Positions 1 to 7,485 of a stretch of 9,244 bases of DNA are shown piece after piece. The position numbers and the translations under genes were made by a program. The notes beneath the pieces are model-generated. The model was given only the letters and a program-made list of their open reading frames with translations. It did not search any database and was not told the origin of the DNA. This stretch comes from an uncultured Clostridia bacterium (GTDB lineage: Bacteria; Bacillota; Clostridia; Christensenellales; Aristaeellaceae): positions 1 through 9,244 of the forward strand of contig CAMMGP010000029.1 in assembly GCA_946496415.1 (NCBI GenBank), given 5' to 3'. Each line of letters starts with the position of its first letter. Position 1 is the stretch's first letter.

Positions 1-10
1 GCGCGGCGCG

Positions 11-53
11 AAAACGAAGGAAACCATGCCCATTCTTGCCGGGCATGGTTTCC
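11..53 (-). terminator. Intrinsic terminator of the pgk-tpiA-gpmI operon
   Basis: Positions 19-31 and 41-53 form a perfect 13-bp inverted repeat (GGAAACCATGCCC and its complement) around a 9-nt loop. Read on the minus strand, the stem is followed at once by TTCGTTTT (18 down to 11), a U-rich tail. The stem begins 44 nt past the gpmI stop codon. On the plus strand no T-run follows the stem, so it should terminate leftward transcription only. This marks the end of the glycolytic operon and argues against a co-transcribed eno downstream. Confidence 0.88.
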
Positions 54-97
54 GGGCGCTTTCAACGCGGCAGCGCTGGCCGCCGGCACAAGCCGGC

Positions 98-1654
98 TTA
101 GCCGATGATGAGGCTCTCGCCCGTCATTTCCCTGGGCTGGGGCAGCTTCATCAGCGTCAGCATCGTCGGGCAGAGGTCGCAGAGGCGGCCGCCCTTGCGC
201 AGTTCGTACTTGGGGTGTTCGGGATCGACCACGATCACCGGCACCGGGTTGGTGGTGTGCGCGGTGAACGCGCCGCCGTGCACGGGGTCGAGCATCTGGT
301 CGGCGTTGCCGTGGTCGGCGGTAATGATGCACTTGCCGCCGTGCTTGACGATCTCGTCCACCACGCGGCCGGTGCACTCGTCCACGGTCTTGACGGCCTT
401 GATCGCCGCTTCCATCACGCCCGTGTGGCCAACCATGTCGCAGTTGGCGAAGTTGAGGATGATGACGTCGTACTTCTCCTCGTCGATGCACTTGATGACC
501 GCGTCGGTCACTTCATAGGCGCTCATCTCGGGCTTTAAGTCAAACGTCGGCACCTCCTCGGCGGGCGGGGAGGGGATGAGGATGCGGTCCTCGCCGGGGA
601 AGACGCGCTCCTCGCCGCCGTTGAAGAAGAACGTCACGTGGGCGTACTTCTGCGTCTCGGCGATGCGCAACTGCGTCTTGCCCATCTTGGAAAGGTACTC
701 GCCCATCGTCATGTGCAAAGACTCCGGCGGATAGGCGACGAGCACGTTGGGCATCGTCGCGTCGTACTGCGTCATGCACACATACTTAAGCGGGAAGAAG
801 CCGTTCTTGCGATGAAAACCCTTGAAGTCGGGGTCGACGAAGGCGCGGGTGATCTCGCGGGCGCGGTCGGGGCGGAAGTTGAAGAACACCACCGAATCAT
901 TGGCCTTGACCACGCCGTCTTTGTCGATGACGGTGGGCAGCACGAACTCGTCGGTCAGGTGCTTGCCCGTCTCGTCCACCACCTGATAGGAATCCCTGAT
1001 GGCCTGCACGGGGTCGGAGGCCTGAATGCCCTGGCCAAAGACCATGGCGTCGTAGGCCTGCTCAATGCGCTCCCAGGCGTTGTCGCGATCCATGGCGTAG
1101 AGGCGGCCCATGACGGTGGCGATCTTGCCCACGCCGATCTCGTTCATCTTCGCCACCAGTTCCTGTACATACTCCCAGCCGGAGTCCGGCGGCACGTCGC
1201 GGCCGTCGAGGAAGCAGTGGACGTAGACCTTGGAAAGCCCGTGGCGCTTGGCCATCTCCAGAAGCCCGTAGAGGTGATCGGTGTGCGAATGCACGCCGCC
1301 GGGGGAGACAAGGCCCATCAGGTGCAGGGCGGAATCGTGCTGTTTGCAGTTTTCCATCGCGGCAAGCAGCGCCTTGTTTTCAAAGAAGACGCCGTCCTCG
1401 ATGTCCTTGGTGATCTTCACCAGCATCTGGTAGACCACGCGGCCGGCGCCGATGTTGGTGTGGCCCACTTCGCTGTTGCCCATCTGCCCGTCCGGCAGGC
1501 CCACGTCCAGCCCGGAAGCGCCGATGGCGGTGGAGCAGTATTCCGCCTTGAGGCGGTCGATGTTGGGCGTGCCCGCGGCGAGTATGGCGTTGGACTTGGG
1601 GTCGCTGCCGCCGATGCCGAAGCCGTCCAGGATGAGAAGCGCGGTGACAGCCAT
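98..1654 (-). CDS. gpmI: 2,3-bisphosphoglycerate-independent phosphoglycerate mutase
   Basis: The product interconverts 3-phosphoglycerate and 2-phosphoglycerate in glycolysis through a phosphoserine intermediate, using two Mn2+ ions, in the cytosol. At 518 residues it has the usual length of this alkaline-phosphatase-superfamily enzyme. Visible landmarks are the first metal ligand D10 in LILDGFG, nucleophile S61 in GNSEVGH, the HSHTDH block at 122-127, DGRD at 150-153, GRLYAMDRD at 183-191, FRPDRAR at 260-266, D406 and H410 in NCDMVGH, DHGNAD at 447-452 and H466. All expected catalytic and metal-binding positions appear present. The ATG shares its A with the tpiA stop codon (TGATG), and a weak AGGTGG lies about 10 nt upstream inside tpiA, so translation is probably coupled to tpiA. 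It is the last gene of the operon and is followed by a strong terminator. Confidence 0.98.
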   Translation of the reverse strand: MAVTALLILDGFGIGGSDPKSNAILAAGTPNIDRLKAEYCSTAIGASGLDVGLPDGQMGNSEVGHTNIGAGRVVYQMLVKITKDIEDGVFFENKALLAAMENCKQHDSALHLMGLVSPGGVHSHTDHLYGLLEMAKRHGLSKVYVHCFLDGRDVPPDSGWEYVQELVAKMNEIGVGKIATVMGRLYAMDRDNAWERIEQAYDAMVFGQGIQASDPVQAIRDSYQVVDETGKHLTDEFVLPTVIDKDGVVKANDSVVFFNFRPDRAREITRAFVDPDFKGFHRKNGFFPLKYVCMTQYDATMPNVLVAYPPESLHMTMGEYLSKMGKTQLRIAETQKYAHVTFFFNGGEERVFPGEDRILIPSPPAEEVPTFDLKPEMSAYEVTDAVIKCIDEEKYDVIILNFANCDMVGHTGVMEAAIKAVKTVDECTGRVVDEIVKHGGKCIITADHGNADQMLDPVHGGAFTAHTTNPVPVIVVDPEHPKYELRKGGRLCDLCPTMLTLMKLPQPREMTGESLIIG

Positions 1655-2400
1655 CAGAAGTTCACCACCTGCGCGAAGTCCTCAGCCTTCAGGGACGCGC
1701 CGCCGATGAGGCCGCCGTCGATCTCCGGCTGCGCCATCAGGCCCTTGACGTTGGAGCCCTTCATGCTGCCGCCGTACTGGATGCGCACCTTCTGGGCAAC
1801 GTCGTCGCCGTACACCTCGGCGATGGCCTTGCGGATGACGCCGATGGTTTCGTTGGCCTGCTCGTCGGTGGCTGTGAGGCCGGTGCCGATGGCCCACACG
1901 GGCTCGTAGGCGATGACCACGTGATTAAGTTCCTCGGCGGTGAGGCCCTTGAGCGCCATCTTCGTCTGATAGGCGACGATGATGTCGGTGTAGCCGTCCA
2001 CGCGCTCGTCCTTCATCTCGCCCACGCAGATGATGGCGGTGAGGCCGGCCTTGACGGCGGCGGTGGCGCGCAGGTTGACGGTCTTGTCGGTTTCGCCGAA
2101 GTACTGGCGGCGCTCGGAATGGCCGACGATGACGTACTCGCAACCCACGGCCTTGAGCATATCGGCGGACAGCTCGCCGGTGTAGGCGCCCTTCTCGGCA
2201 AAGTGCACGTTCTGCGCGCCCAGCTTGATGTTGGTGCCCTTGATGACTTCAGCCACGGCGGGGAGACACACGGCGGTGGGGCAGACCACCACGTCGCACT
2301 TGGCGTCCTTGACCAGCGGGATCAGGCCCTTGACCAGTTCCACGGCCTCGGCGGGGGTCTTGTTCATCTTCCAGTTGCCGGCGATGATGGGTTTACGCAT
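1654..2400 (-). CDS. tpiA: Triosephosphate isomerase
   Basis: The product interconverts dihydroxyacetone phosphate and glyceraldehyde 3-phosphate; it is a dimeric TIM barrel in the cytosol. Its 248 residues match the family length. The catalytic set is complete: N9 and K11 in GNWKMNK, H94 in VGHSERR, E166 in AYEPVWAIGTG (with the mobile loop at 168-174) and the phosphate-binding GGS at 210-212. The ATG at 2400 is supported by a strong AGGAGG (2410-2415) with 9 nt spacing, so tpiA has its own efficient ribosome binding site, unlike gpmI. It lies 29 nt after the stop of the small membrane gene, and its own stop overlaps the gpmI start by one base. Confidence 0.98.
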   Translation of the reverse strand: MRKPIIAGNWKMNKTPAEAVELVKGLIPLVKDAKCDVVVCPTAVCLPAVAEVIKGTNIKLGAQNVHFAEKGAYTGELSADMLKAVGCEYVIVGHSERRQYFGETDKTVNLRATAAVKAGLTAIICVGEMKDERVDGYTDIIVAYQTKMALKGLTAEELNHVVIAYEPVWAIGTGLTATDEQANETIGVIRKAIAEVYGDDVAQKVRIQYGGSMKGSNVKGLMAQPEIDGGLIGGASLKAEDFAQVVNF

Positions 2401-2429
2401 GGTTGGTATCCTCCTAAGTTCTCAGTAAA

Positions 2430-2819
2430 TTATGGTTCGTTTACCGGAATGACCCGGTAGAGACGACGGCGTTGTATGACGAGGCAGCAGGGCAGCCAGA
2501 TAAGCAGCATGGCGGCAAAGCCGGCGGCGATCAGCCCCAGCCCCTTGAGCAGGCTGGGAAGACTCGTCCAGCCGCCCTCCGGGGCCATGCGCAGCATGAA
2601 AAACAGGCAGAGGATCAGCGGGATGGCCGGGATCGGCCCGGAGAGCCAGCGCCCTATGCCTTTATCAAACTCCACGCGCACCTTCTGCCCGCACACGGGG
2701 CAGGCGACCACCCGCTCGTCGCGGAAGGTCAGCATGCGCTTCAGGAGCGTCTTAAAGTCCAAGGGATGTTCGCAGGCCAAGGCTGTCTCCTCCTGTATCC
2801 GCGCCTGTACACGCTCCAT
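2430..2819 (-). CDS. Small membrane protein with zinc-ribbon-like N-terminus, unknown function
   Basis: This 129-residue protein has no firm functional assignment. The N-terminal cytosolic part (1-55) contains CEH at 16-18 and CPVCG at 40-44, resembling a one-knuckle or degenerate zinc ribbon. Two hydrophobic segments follow at about 61-77 and 93-117, then a basic tail with QRRRLYR. The layout recalls the small clostridial proteins with CxxC, about 20 residues, a second CxxC and two helices (the cxxc_20_cxxc family, TIGR04104), but the first CxxC would be eroded to CEHP; this link is inferred. The gene sits between pgk and tpiA in the same direction, so it is co-transcribed with glycolytic genes. 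The GGAGGGG ribosome binding site (2825-2831) is 5 nt from the ATG, but both lie in the arm of a strong stem-loop, suggesting low or regulated translation. Confidence 0.82.
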   Translation of the reverse strand: MERVQARIQEETALACEHPLDFKTLLKRMLTFRDERVVACPVCGQKVRVEFDKGIGRWLSGPIPAIPLILCLFFMLRMAPEGGWTSLPSLLKGLGLIAAGFAAMLLIWLPCCLVIQRRRLYRVIPVNEP

Positions 2820-2851
2820 GGCGACCCCTCCGAAACGGGGGGATCGCCATG
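2817..2851 (-). promoter_or_regulatory. Stem-loop covering the RBS and start codon of the small membrane gene
   Basis: Positions 2817-2832 and 2836-2851 can pair as a 16-bp stem with a 3-nt loop. On the minus-strand RNA there is one A-C mismatch (2829/2839) and one G-U pair (2825/2843). The downstream arm contains the GGAGGGG Shine-Dalgarno and ends exactly at the AUG, whose three bases pair with CAU. No U-run follows on either strand, so it does not look like an intrinsic terminator. It could lower translation of the 129-residue protein, protect the 3' end of a processed pgk message, or both. It begins 22 nt after the pgk stop codon. Confidence 0.7.
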
Positions 2852-2873
2852 CGGGTCGCGTATGTTTGGAAAA

Positions 2874-4064
<1,191 letters not shown>

Positions 4065-4073
4065 GGTGAACAC

Positions 4074-4081
4074 TCCTCCTT
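4074..4081 (-). promoter_or_regulatory. Ribosome binding site of pgk (decides the start)
   Basis: AAGGAGGA on the minus strand is a near-perfect anti-16S complement. Its distance to the ATG at 4064 is normal, while the in-frame GTG at 4073 is too close, so ATG is chosen. Confidence 0.85.
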
Positions 4082-4106
4082 ATCCTTTATACAAGGTTAC
4101 AGGCTT

Positions 4107-4115
4107 ATTTTACCA
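4107..4115 (-). promoter_or_regulatory. Probable extended -10 promoter of the pgk operon
   Basis: The minus strand reads TGG-TAAAAT at 4115-4107, an extended -10 element (TGn plus a good -10 hexamer). A hexamer TTTTAA at 4135-4130 gives a 17-bp spacer but matches the -35 consensus poorly. Transcription would start near 4100, giving a leader of about 36 nt with the pgk ribosome binding site at its end. The surrounding sequence is AT-rich compared with the rest of the window. Confidence 0.6.
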
Positions 4116-4118
4116 CAT

Positions 4119-4176
4119 TTGCGATAGGATTAAAAGTGAAATTTCCGCTATATCTTGCGATTTTTCGCCGCGAAAA
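4119..4176. promoter_or_regulatory. Repeat cluster between divergent promoters, possible operator
   Basis: TTGCGAT occurs twice in direct orientation at 4119-4125 and 4155-4161, 36 bp apart. Between them is the palindrome GAAATTTC (4138-4145), and directly after the second copy is the inverted repeat TTTTCG-CCG-CGAAAA (4162-4176). The first copy falls in the pgk promoter spacer and the second roughly 55-61 bp upstream of the pgk start site. This layout could serve a repressor or activator, but 7-bp repeats can arise by chance and I do not recognise the site. Confidence 0.25.
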
Positions 4177-4230
4177 GCCGCCGGCGCATGCAAAACGAAA
4201 CACAGAACGCTGCGCGAATTAACGTTTGGG

Positions 4231-4239
4231 TGGTATAAT
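4231..4239 (+). promoter_or_regulatory. Extended -10 promoter of the ecfA1-ecfA2-ecfT-truA operon
   Basis: TGG-TATAAT is a perfect -10 hexamer with the TGn extension. No convincing -35 hexamer lies at 16-18 bp (the 17-bp position is TGCGCG), which is typical of extended -10 promoters. The expected start site near 4246 gives a leader of about 20 nt before the ATG at 4267. The promoter also shows that the open frame extending upstream of 4267 is not translated as part of ecfA1. Confidence 0.75.
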
Positions 4240-4251
4240 GCCGCCGGTAAA

Positions 4252-4259
4252 GGGGGGAG
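4252..4259 (+). promoter_or_regulatory. Ribosome binding site of ecfA1 (decides the start)
   Basis: The purine run GGGGGGAG ends 7 nt before the ATG at 4267. Together with the promoter at 4231-4239 it fixes the start of ecfA1 within a frame that stays open far upstream. Confidence 0.75.
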
Positions 4260-4266
4260 CAGCGCC

Positions 4267-5109
4267 ATGGCTGACGCCATCATTGAGGTAAAAGATGTAG
4301 AGTTTCGCTACGAGGGCGCGGAGGAAGAAGCCGTCGCCGGCGTGAGCCTGCGCGTGGAACGCGGCGAGTTTGTGGCCGTGCTGGGCCGCAACGGCAGCGG
4401 CAAATCGACGCTTGCCAAGCTGCTCAACGCCCTCAACATTCCCCAGAAGGGCGAGATCTGGATCGACGGCGTCGCCGCCCACGAAGAGGCAAACAGCCTC
4501 GAAGTGCGCAAAAAGTGCGGCATGGTCTTCCAGAATCCGGATAACCAGATCGTCGCCACCGTCGTTGAGGAGGATTGCGCCTTCGGTCTGGAAAACCTCG
4601 GCGTGCCGCCCGAGGAGATCCGCCGCCGCGTGGATGAAGCCCTGCGCGTCGTGGGCATGCGGGACTATGCCGAGGCCGCGCCGCACATGCTCTCCGGCGG
4701 CCAGAAGCAGCGCGTGGCCATCGCCGGCGTGCTGGCCATGCGGCCGAAGATCATCGTCTTTGACGAATCCACCGCCATGCTCGACCCCTCCGGGCGGCGC
4801 GAGGTGTTTTCCGTGGCGGAGGAACTCAACCGCCGCGATGGCATCACCATTGTCTGGATCACGCATTTTATGGACGAGGCCCTGCGCGCCGGCCGCCTGC
4901 TGGTGATGGACGCGGGAACCGTCGCCCTCGAGGGCGCGCCCCGCGATGTGTTTCAAAAGACGGAAGAGATTCGCAAAATGGGTCTGGACGTACCGCCCAT
5001 GGCGCAGCTGGCGGCGCAGCTGCGCGCGGACGGCGTCCCCCTGCGCGCGGACATTATGACCGTGGAAGAAATGGCGGTGGAACTGTGTCGATCGAAATTC
5101 GGGGCCTGA
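4267..5109 (+). CDS. ecfA1: ECF transporter energising ATPase EcfA1
   Basis: This is one of the two ABC ATPases of an energy-coupling factor transporter, which with EcfA2 and membrane protein EcfT powers interchangeable S components for vitamins or metal ions. The protein has 280 residues. Visible elements are Walker A GRNGSGKST (40-48), Q-loop FQNPDNQ (88-94), signature LSGGQKQR (142-149), Walker B IIVFDEST with D166 and catalytic E167, an intact D-loop MLDP (171-174) and switch H200. The DNQ after the Q-loop and the DEST variant fit the EcfA1 rather than the EcfA2 branch. The start follows from the promoter and ribosome binding site just upstream. The gene overlaps ecfA2 by 25 nt. No S-component gene is adjacent, so the module is probably a shared (group II) one and its substrate cannot be read from context. 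Confidence 0.96.
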   Translation: MADAIIEVKDVEFRYEGAEEEAVAGVSLRVERGEFVAVLGRNGSGKSTLAKLLNALNIPQKGEIWIDGVAAHEEANSLEVRKKCGMVFQNPDNQIVATVVEEDCAFGLENLGVPPEEIRRRVDEALRVVGMRDYAEAAPHMLSGGQKQRVAIAGVLAMRPKIIVFDESTAMLDPSGRREVFSVAEELNRRDGITIVWITHFMDEALRAGRLLVMDAGTVALEGAPRDVFQKTEEIRKMGLDVPPMAQLAAQLRADGVPLRADIMTVEEMAVELCRSKFGA

Positions 5110-5933
5110 CCCATATCTATATGCCGGGCACGCCCTTTGAGACGCGCGCGCTCGACGACGTTTCCCTCACCATCCGCGACGGCGACTTCGTCGGCGTCAT
5201 CGGCCACACCGGCAGCGGCAAATCCACGCTCATCGCCCACCTCAACGCCCTCATCCGCCCCGAGCCGGGCCACGTGTTCGTCGGCGGCGTGGACGTGGGG
5301 GAGAAGGGCCAGAGCCTCATCGAGATCCGCCGCGAGGTGGGGCTGGTGTTCCAGTACCCTGAATACCAACTCTTTGAGGAAACCGTGGAAAAGGACGTGG
5401 GCTTTGGCCCGCGCAACCTCGGCCTCGACGAAGAGACGGTGAAGACGCGCGTGCGCGAGGCGCTTTCCCAGGTCGGCCTCGGCGAGGAGATTCTGGAAAA
5501 ATCGCCCTTTGAACTCTCCGGCGGGCAGCAGCAGCGCGTGGCCATCGCCGGCGTGCTGGCGATGAAGCCGGGCACGCTGGTGCTCGACGAGCCGGCGGCC
5601 GGCCTCGGCCCCGCCGGGCCCGAGGGACTTTTGACGCTCATCCAGGGCATCCACGAAAGCGGCGTTACCGTGGTCATGGTCACCCATTCCATGGACGACG
5701 CGGCTCGCTTTTGCGACCGCCTGATCGTTTTGAACCACGGCCGCGTGGCTTTCGACGCGGTTCCCGGCGAGGTCTTCCGCCACGAGGCGGAACTGCGCGG
5801 CATGGGGCTGGACGTGCCCGAGTGCGTCAAGCTGGTCAGGGCGCTCAAGGAGCGCGGCATGGACCTCGGCGAGGGCCTCTACCGCATGGAAGACGTGCGC
5901 GCGGCCATCGAACGGGAGGTGGGGAAATGCTGA
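5085..5933 (+). CDS. ecfA2: ECF transporter energising ATPase EcfA2, altered D-loop
   Basis: This is the second ATPase of the ECF module, 282 residues from a GTG start that gives the family-typical N-terminus MSIEIRGLTHIY; the start lies inside ecfA1 (25-nt overlap) behind a weak GGTGGA. Elements seen are Walker A GHTGSGKST (40-48), Q-loop FQYPEYQLFEETV (89-101), signature LSGGQQQR (144-151), Walker B LVLDEP with D168 and E169, and switch H201. The Q-loop YPEYQLFEETV is characteristic of EcfA2. The odd part is the stretch after Walker B, AAGLGPAGPEG (171-181): the family norm is close to TAGLDPKGR, so the D-loop aspartate is glycine (residue 175, codon 5607-5609) and the following arginine is proline. 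The protein is otherwise full length. It overlaps ecfT by 7 nt. Confidence 0.96.
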   Translation: MSIEIRGLTHIYMPGTPFETRALDDVSLTIRDGDFVGVIGHTGSGKSTLIAHLNALIRPEPGHVFVGGVDVGEKGQSLIEIRREVGLVFQYPEYQLFEETVEKDVGFGPRNLGLDEETVKTRVREALSQVGLGEEILEKSPFELSGGQQQRVAIAGVLAMKPGTLVLDEPAAGLGPAGPEGLLTLIQGIHESGVTVVMVTHSMDDAARFCDRLIVLNHGRVAFDAVPGEVFRHEAELRGMGLDVPECVKLVRALKERGMDLGEGLYRMEDVRAAIEREVGKC

Positions 5934-6736
5934 AAAACATCACCATCGGCCAGTACTTCCCCGGCAACTCCTTCGTCCACCGCCTCGACCCGCGCACGAA
6001 GCTGCTGTTGACCCTCGGCCTCATCGTCGTGGTCTTTCTCTCGCAGGGCTTCCTCGGCTTCGCGGCCGTGTTTGGCTATGTGCTGCTGGCGGCGCGCATG
6101 TCGAAGATCCATCTGCGCTTCCTCGTGCGCGGCCTCAAGCCCGTGGCCTACATCGTGCTGATCACCTTTTTGCTCAACATCTTCTTCCAGAGCGAGGGCA
6201 CGCCGCTGTTTTCCTGGAAGTTCATCACCGTGACGGACATGGGCCTGCGGCGCGCGGCCTTTCTCGCCGTGCGGCTGGTGCTGCTCATCACCGCCTCGCA
6301 GCTTCTGACGCTCACCACCTCGGCCATTTCCCTGACCGACGGCATGGAAAGCCTGATGCGCCCATTGACGCGCCTGCGCTTTCCCGCCCACGAGATCGCC
6401 ATGATGATGTCCATCGCCCTGCGCTTCATCCCCACGCTGATGGAAGAGGCGGACAAGATCATGAAGGCGCAGATGGCGCGCGGCGCGGACTTTGAATCCG
6501 GCAATCTCTTCCGCCGCGCCAAGGCGATGGTGCCGCTGCTGGTGCCTCTGTTCGTCAGCGCCTTCCGCCGCGCGGACGAACTGGCCATGGCCATGGAGGC
6601 GCGCTGCTACCACGGCGGCGAGGGCCGCACGCGCATGCGCCAGTTAAAGTACGGCAAAAATGACGGCATCGCCGGCCTTTCGCTGCTCGCGCTCGTGGCG
6701 GTGATCGTGCTGTTCAACATCCTGGGGGTGTTCTGA
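5927..6736 (+). CDS. ecfT: ECF transporter transmembrane coupling protein EcfT
   Basis: EcfT is the membrane scaffold that joins the EcfA1-EcfA2 ATPase pair to S components. The 269-residue product has the expected layout: an N-terminal LDPRTKLLLTL motif (20-30), hydrophobic segments at about 24-56, 71-87 and 108-131, then a long cytoplasmic coupling-helix region, and a last membrane helix at about 246-267. The two alanine-arginine coupling motifs are visible as ARG (184-186) in QMARGADF and ARC (225-227) in MEARCYHGG; these contact the ATPases. The ATG is preceded by GGGAGGTGGGG (5914-5924) and overlaps the ecfA2 stop. The stop codon shares a base with the truA start (TGATG), indicating tight coupling. 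Confidence 0.96.
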   Translation: MLKNITIGQYFPGNSFVHRLDPRTKLLLTLGLIVVVFLSQGFLGFAAVFGYVLLAARMSKIHLRFLVRGLKPVAYIVLITFLLNIFFQSEGTPLFSWKFITVTDMGLRRAAFLAVRLVLLITASQLLTLTTSAISLTDGMESLMRPLTRLRFPAHEIAMMMSIALRFIPTLMEEADKIMKAQMARGADFESGNLFRRAKAMVPLLVPLFVSAFRRADELAMAMEARCYHGGEGRTRMRQLKYGKNDGIAGLSLLALVAVIVLFNILGVF

Positions 6737-7485
6737 TGCGCATACTGCTCACCCTCGAATACGACGGCACGGCTTACGCCGGCTGGCAGCGGCAGGAGAA
6801 TGCCCTCGCCGTGCAGCAGGTGGTGGAGGAGGCCGTGTCCAAACTGGTGGGGGCAAGGACGGTGCTCTTTGGCGCCAGCCGCACGGACGCGGGCGTCCAC
6901 GCCCTCGGCCAGCGCGCCCACTTCGACACTGCCAGCCGCATCCCCCCGGACAAGTACGCCTACGCCCTCAACACCATGCTGCCCCGCGACATCCGCGTGC
7001 GCGAAAGCCGCGCCGTGCCGGACGATTTCCACGCCCGCTTCTCCGCCGTGGGCAAGCGCTACCGCTATCAAATTTACGCCGCCCCCCACGCCGGGGCGCT
7101 CAACCGCAACACCCACGCCCACGTCATCTATCCGCTGGACGCGGAAAAGATGCGCGCGGAACTTTCCGCCCTGCTCGGCGAGCACGACTTTGCCGCTTTC
7201 GCCGCCAGCGGCAGCGTGGTCAAGGACACGGTGCGCACGATCACCCGCGCCGAACTTCTCGGCGATGGCCCGGAATACGCGCTCTTTCTCGAAGGCACGG
7301 GCTTTTTGTACAACATGGTGCGCATCATCGCCGGCACGCTCATCGGCGTGGGCACGGGCAAACTGGAGCCGGGTGCGTTTTCCCGCGCGCTTATCTCCAA
7401 GAGCCGGCTCGACCTGGGCGTCACCGCCCCCGCGCACGGCCTTACGCTGATGGAGGTGTTTTATGATGCAGGCGATTATCTTTGA
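6736..7485 (+). CDS. truA: tRNA pseudouridine(38-40) synthase TruA
   Basis: TruA converts uridines 38, 39 and 40 in the anticodon stem-loop of many tRNAs to pseudouridine. The product has 249 residues, the normal size. Seen are the N-terminal LEYDGTAYAGWQRQ (7-20), the catalytic D51 in GASRTDAGVHA (46-56), FHARFSAVGKRYRY (98-111) and the C-terminal FLYNMVRIIAGTLIGVG block (192-208). The ATG overlaps the ecfT stop by one base, and the end overlaps the next gene by 23 nt. The ecfA1-ecfA2-ecfT-truA order is common in Firmicutes and is usually part of a ribosomal-protein cluster; no ribosomal gene is seen here on either side. The association is probably one of shared expression, not shared biochemistry. 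Confidence 0.97.
   Translation: MRILLTLEYDGTAYAGWQRQENALAVQQVVEEAVSKLVGARTVLFGASRTDAGVHALGQRAHFDTASRIPPDKYAYALNTMLPRDIRVRESRAVPDDFHARFSAVGKRYRYQIYAAPHAGALNRNTHAHVIYPLDAEKMRAELSALLGEHDFAAFAASGSVVKDTVRTITRAELLGDGPEYALFLEGTGFLYNMVRIIAGTLIGVGTGKLEPGAFSRALISKSRLDLGVTAPAHGLTLMEVFYDAGDYL

Noticed and set aside
638..1909. 423-codon plus-strand open frame antisense to gpmI and tpiA
   Set aside because: Same shadow effect. It crosses the junction of two certain genes, has no supported ribosome binding site, and its composition is like the other antisense frames.
2442..2459. TACCGG/CCGGTA hairpin at the end of the small membrane gene
   Set aside because: Only 6 bp with a 6-nt loop, inside codons and without a U-run; too weak to call a terminator or regulatory element.
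4082..4097. TATAAA just upstream of the pgk ribosome binding site as an alternative -10 (minus strand)
   Set aside because: Transcription would start within the ribosome binding site itself, leaving almost no leader. The extended -10 at 4107-4115 is better placed.
4953..5860. Minus-strand open frames opposite ecfA2 (276 and 247 codons)
   Set aside because: They are shadows of ecfA2 with low-complexity H/A/R/S-rich translations and no independent start signals.
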